Virus record (IMG/VR): IMGVR_UViG_3300025896_000073
Location: 1-37,915 of that record
Direction: 5' to 3' (one strand)
Length of the DNA: 37,915 bases
DNA from: a virus
The notes under the pieces are model-generated. The model made no database searches and was not told the origin of the DNA. It saw only the letters and a program-made list of their open reading frames with translations. Numbering within the stretch: the first letter of the stretch is position 1; every line of letters starts with the position of its first letter. Made by a program: the position numbers and the translations under genes. This document shows, piece by piece, positions 37,091 through 37,915 of this stretch.

Positions 37091-37446
37091 ACGCCATGAA
37101 GGTCATCCACGAGGCACTGAAGGCCAACGGCTGGGTCGGGCATTCGATTAACGACACCGATGCAGGCCGCAGGATGGAGTACATCCAGAAACACGGCACG
37201 CAGTTGCTCTCGATCACCTATCGGATGTACGGCAGCGGGGGCAGCATGCGCCTGTGTCGGAACTACGGCAAGGACCCCAACGACGGCATCAACTGGGGCG
37301 TCGAAAGCGCCACGCTGCGCTGGCTGGAAGAGGACCTGACCAAGGCCGAGGGTGACGTCTGGCGGAGAGTCAAGTCTTTCACCGGCAAGAACAAGAAAGG
37401 TCAGCTGCTTAAGTTCGCCAAGGAGGGGATCAATGCCGGGGGATAA
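37087..37446 (+). CDS. Hypothetical protein
   Basis: 119 residues from a GTG overlap. Mixed alpha/beta: KVIHEALKANGWVGHSINDT, then LLSITYRMYGSGGSMRL and a long charged helix (TLRWLEEDLTKAEGDVWRRV) and a basic C-terminus. No domain recognised. Confidence 0.6.
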   Translation: MNAMKVIHEALKANGWVGHSINDTDAGRRMEYIQKHGTQLLSITYRMYGSGGSMRLCRNYGKDPNDGINWGVESATLRWLEEDLTKAEGDVWRRVKSFTGKNKKGQLLKFAKEGINAGG

Positions 37447-37507
37447 CGACCTCAACGGCTTCAAGTCCGAGAAGCTGATCGCCGACTATTACGAGGGTGA
37501 TGAGTGA
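37433..37507 (+). CDS. 24-residue microprotein
   Basis: ATG 37433 with AAGGAGGGG five to six bases upstream, inside the end of the previous gene. Acidic (MPGDNDLNGFKSEKLIADYY). The TGA overlaps the next ATG as TGATG. The ribosome site and the two overlaps make translation likely in spite of its size. Confidence 0.45.
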   Translation: MPGDNDLNGFKSEKLIADYYEGDE

Positions 37508-37767
37508 TGACGGACACAGAGGTCATCAAGCGCCAGATCGTCCGGCGTCAAGAACTCCTGGACCAGGGCATCGGCCTGGGCGAGTTGGACGAGTACAACG
37601 TGCTCACTTTGAACATCGCCCAGAGCGCGTCCAAGCTGCTGCGTGCCGTCGAGGATGTCATCGCTCTGCGCGACGAGCTGCTGGCGACCCCGGACGGCCC
37701 TGCCGCTCCGGTCGCCAAGGCGTTCGGCCTGGAGATCGATCGCGCTCTGAAGGGGCAGCGAGGATGA
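37507..37767 (+). CDS. Small helical hypothetical protein
   Basis: 86 residues, ATG in a TGATG overlap. Helical (EVIKRQIVRRQELLDQG, SASKLLRAVEDVIALRDELL). No family. Overlaps the last gene as GATGA. Confidence 0.55.
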   Translation: MTDTEVIKRQIVRRQELLDQGIGLGELDEYNVLTLNIAQSASKLLRAVEDVIALRDELLATPDGPAAPVAKAFGLEIDRALKGQRG

Positions 37768-37915
37768 CCGAACCACGCAGAGGCCTGACGTGGTCCAAGC
37801 GCTGGCACATCGTGGACGAGACCAAGTCCAACCCGCGCTACGACATGGCGCTGTGCGGGGCGTACCTGTACAACGCCGAGAAGGAGAAGGCCTGCTTCCG
37901 GGGTAACAGGATGCC
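37764..37915 (+). CDS. Hypothetical protein, 5' part only
   Basis: ATG 37764 in an ATGA overlap; open to the window end (about 50 residues). Contains LTWSKRWHIVDE, MALCGAYLYNAEKEKACFRG with two Cys. The rest is outside the window. Confidence 0.5.
   Translation, partial: MTEPRRGLTWSKRWHIVDETKSNPRYDMALCGAYLYNAEKEKACFRGNRM

Noticed and set aside
1-37915. CRISPR arrays, insertion sequences, integrase or attachment site
   Set aside because: No regularly spaced direct repeats, transposase or recombinase motifs were seen.

Overview
The window is one contiguous stretch of a tailed double-stranded DNA phage of the actinobacteriophage kind. The base composition is GC-rich and almost every gene lies on the plus strand. 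Most genes are joined by ATGA, TGATG or GTGA stop-start overlaps. A LysA/LysB pair, the second a mycolyl-arabinogalactan esterase type, points to a host with mycolic acids (Mycobacterium, Gordonia, Rhodococcus or relatives). I cannot name the phage or its cluster from sequence alone. No integrase, repressor, head gene or DNA polymerase is present.

Left part (1-4.9 kb): the 3' end of a Ro60/TROVE gene, then about 280 bases of hairpin-rich non-coding DNA that may encode a Ro-associated RNA, then a promoter placed so that the next gene would be leaderless. Small hypothetical genes follow, then a tandem double glycosyltransferase and a second glycosyltransferase. Tail and lysis part (4.9-17.5 kb): a 1153-residue repetitive tail protein; three smaller tail proteins sharing an N-terminal signature, with an antisense HNH endonuclease gene wedged among them; lysA, a holin, lysB, a GNAT acetyltransferase, and the large terminase subunit, which here lies after the lysis genes.

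Middle part (17.5-30.9 kb): a promoter with a perfect hairpin at the predicted RNA 5' end, two helix-turn-helix proteins, two more HNH genes, a zinc-finger protein, an ATP-grasp protein, a calcineurin-type phosphoesterase and a 3'-phosphatase-like HAD protein. Next comes a PRPP-synthetase-like gene and a nicotinamide phosphoribosyltransferase-like gene. This pairing resembles phage NAD+ salvage or the NARP1 NAD+-reconstitution counter-defence. A run of small membrane proteins, a Pol-beta-type nucleotidyltransferase and a compact DnaN-like clamp follow.

Right part (30.9-37.9 kb): many very small genes, including a striking number of Cys/His-rich microproteins, a HIT-family protein, and a non-coding patch with two tRNA-sized elements that have T-arms and paired ends but do not fold as normal tRNAs. 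A recurring extended -10 promoter element occurs before at least eight transcription units, and several sit 6-7 bases before the start codon, which predicts leaderless mRNAs.

Taken together, the right two thirds look like an early/accessory region for nucleotide, NAD and RNA metabolism, and the left third is late structural and lysis genes. All functions are inferred from motifs read by eye; no database search was possible.
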